NCBI GenBank assembly: GCA_963796125.1
Contig: CAWCKM010000020.1
Location: 1 to 6,792 of the forward strand
From: DASPRG01 sp963796125
GTDB lineage: Bacteria; Nitrospirota; Thermodesulfovibrionia; Thermodesulfovibrionales; SM23-35
DNA: 6,792 nucleotides
Direction: 5' to 3'
The notes under the pieces are model-generated. The model did no database searches. It had not been told where the DNA came from and saw only the letters and a list, made by a program, of their open reading frames with translations. The position numbers and the translations under genes were made by a program. The stretch's first letter is position 1. Each line of letters starts with the position of its first letter. Below are positions 5,446 through 6,792 of the stretch, piece by piece.

Positions 5446-5777
5446 TGCTTGTTCCTATTCGTATCTATGTTTCCCGCCACGTAAGAGAAAAGTAAGTTTT
5501 AAATACAAACTCTACTTCGAATAAATCTTCATATTCTTAAATGAACCTTGGAGCTTAAATCAGAGAAAAGATAGGAAGGAAACCTTGCTTCCCCTGTTTT
5601 CCCCCACAATTTTACATCATAACAAACAGTTTGAGAGCAAAAAAAATGCCTAATACAAAATTACTTGATTTTTAAAGATATTTTGATACACCCATTCTGT
5701 GAATACTGTTTCCTAAAGGGACACATCCTGGTCCTTGGAGAACATCAATACATTTTCTAATGACCACATTTTGCCAT
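5446..5777. other. Gene-free stretch between the cryptic ORF and the DUF4388 gene
   Basis: No supported gene. A minus-strand frame at 5672-5863 overlaps the DUF4388 3' end in another frame and is probably a shadow. A short imperfect stem (AAGGAC paired with GTCCCTT, about 5717-5738) lies just past the DUF4388 stop on the minus strand but has no T-run. The part next to 5445 should hold the promoter and leader of the cryptic ORF, but no clear -35/-10 pair is visible. Confidence 0.4.
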
Positions 5778-6594
5778 TCATTTTTGTATCTGTCTTTTCT
5801 GTTTCCGTTTACTTTCCCTGGTTGAGCCATTTCTCTTGAGGATTCCCATGAACCACAGGACATAGAGGCTCTTCAGTGCATCAAAGGGCTTCACCTCAGC
5901 ACAGGCATGATCAACCAGTTCCATGATACTCCTCTTGCCATCAATCATCGAGAGGATACCCTTTTGCATCGGGTTTAACTCGATTCCCTCAAAGAGACTT
6001 GATGTGCCTATGCTTATCGATAAGGGATATCTGAAATCCGGCAGTTCTCTCTTGATCCTCGTGAAGTTATCAATCCTCTTGAGCCCTTCATAGATGAGGC
6101 TCACCCAACTGTATCTTCATGACCAGGATGTCCTTCTGAGGTATTTCACCCTCAACAAACTCATACTCGGCATATTCCAGAGCAAAGAGACTGTAGATGA
6201 TCTCCTTCACCTGATACTTCACCCCCCAGAACAGCTCCTTCGGTGTCAGATACCCCAGTTCAACAAGAATGGTGCCCTGCTTCTTGCCGGTCATCTTCAG
6301 AACCCTTACAGATTCTTCATACTGTTCAAGGTTAATCTTGCCGCCCTTTAACAGTACCTCTCCCAGCCTGTCATCCTTCCAGGTCGATGAAGCAAAGACA
6401 ACTTCTCCCTTATCTACATATATCTTCTTTATAAAAACAGGTGTCTTTACCGTCAGAGTCCCTGTCTTGTTATTGCTGTGTGAATCGATGAGGATCTTGT
6501 GTAGTTGAAACTCTTTAAGTCCATTCCCCTTCGGCTTTGCTGCTTCCTGTGCTTCTGTCCCGCTGTTCTCTATCTCTGCCCTGTTTCCTTCCAT
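5778..6594 (-). pseudogene. DUF4388 (PATAN-type) protein split by one extra base
   Basis: ATG 6594, with AAGGAGG five bases upstream, opens 168 residues. A charged leader is followed by the DUF4388 pattern: TGTLTVKTPVFIKKIYVDKG, VVFASS, DRLGEVLLKGGKI, KKQGTILVELGYL and YAEYEFVEGEIP. The frame then derails at MKIQLGEPHL (stop 6088-6090). Dropping one base near 6102 gives MKIQLG-SLIYEGLKRIDNFTRI and continues through GIELNPMQKGILSMIDGKRS to a TAA at 5778. The corrected length is about 271 residues. DUF4388/PATAN domains are common in Myxococcota, Geobacter-like bacteria and Nitrospirota, often tied to motility, polarity or two-component signalling. The second half resembles the wHTH-like C-terminal segment usually attached to it. 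The downstream half can start only on a GTG at 6104, which lacks a ribosome site, so two separate genes is less likely than one broken gene. Confidence 0.85.
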
Positions 6595-6792
6595 CGTTTC
6601 CTCCTTGTTCCTTCGTTATCAATAACTAAAACAAGAACCATACCAGTTCTTGAATTAAATCTAACTTATCGATTAATAAAGGTTATCTTGGAATATTGTC
6701 TCTGTTTGAAGCGTAACAAAAGTGGGCGGTTATGGTATAGCAATAAGGAACAGTGAGCGGATATGAAGCAATAGTGCTCCATAATAATATTT
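6595..6792. other. Upstream region of the DUF4388 gene with an inverted repeat
   Basis: No gene is supported from here to the right edge. CAAGAAC (6632-6638) and GTTCTTG (6646-6652) form a 7-bp inverted repeat with a 7-base loop. Read on the minus strand the hairpin is followed by TTTTAGTTATT, so it could be a weak terminator for something further right, a leader hairpin, or an operator for the DUF4388 gene. The forward frame at 6505-6756 is antisense shadow plus spacer. Confidence 0.45.

Noticed and set aside
5672..5863. Minus-strand open frame of 63 codons
   Set aside because: It overlaps the DUF4388 C-terminus in another frame. It has no ribosome site and no recognisable motif.
1176..6102. 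Programmed +1 frameshifting as an explanation for the split genes
   Set aside because: The shift sites share no slippery motif, stop-codon context or downstream structure, and the direction is not uniform.
6653..6792. Short minus-strand frame at the right edge
   Set aside because: About 38 codons with unconvincing composition, no ribosome site and no motif.

Overview
The window looks like a chromosomal accessory stretch from a Gram-negative anaerobe-type lineage, most plausibly Nitrospirota or a deltaproteobacterial relative. This rests on gene content recalled from memory: a DUF4388 (PATAN) protein, a YacP-like NYN protein followed by a PAP2 membrane phosphatase, a TPR protein with a basic C-terminal tail, and a lipoprotein with a clear lipobox. 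No rRNA, tRNA, CRISPR array or transposase gene is visible, so the taxonomic call is weak.

Layout. (1) Positions 1-277: a possible C-terminal tail of a gene entering from the left, a GC-rich palindromic repeat, and a good sigma70-like promoter (TAGACA-N17-TATAAT). (2) 278-648: the frame-broken remains of an unrecognised small gene. (3) 679-1320: a DUF433/DUF5615 toxin-antitoxin-type pair. The antitoxin is intact; the PIN-like toxin is split by one extra G. (4) 1350-1874: an intact small lipoprotein. (5) 1875-2083: a spacer with a 63-bp GTCATT...AATGAC palindrome. (6) 2084-3498: a tightly overlapping pair, a YacP-like NYN RNase that appears to start on ATT, then a PAP2 phosphatase broken by three one-base indels. 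(7) 3499-3891: a gene-free stretch holding a nested repeat, one palindromic element inserted into the arm of another with a CTTG duplication. (8) 3892-4503: an intact Smr-domain protein, convergent with (9) 4517-4960 (minus), a TPR protein. (10) 5120-5445 (minus): a cryptic two-part ORF, too short in each frame to be noticed by usual cut-offs, but reading like one protein of about 108 residues. (11) 5778-6594 (minus): a DUF4388 gene split by one extra base.

The dominant theme is frame disruption. At least eight apparent one-base indels occur in five loci, six of them extra bases and two missing ones. In most cases the protein family's sequence resumes immediately in the neighbouring frame. 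Either this is a recently decaying segment rich in miniature repeats, or it is an assembly with uncorrected, insertion-biased errors. The window alone cannot decide. Raw translations underestimate these genes, so corrected reading frames are given in the entries.

No pathway links the genes. The local functional units are the toxin-antitoxin pair, the NYN-PAP2 pair (overlapping, probably co-transcribed) and the repeat nest. I did not find a convincing new multi-gene system. The most unusual items are the nested repeat, the putative ATT start, and the cryptic split ORF.
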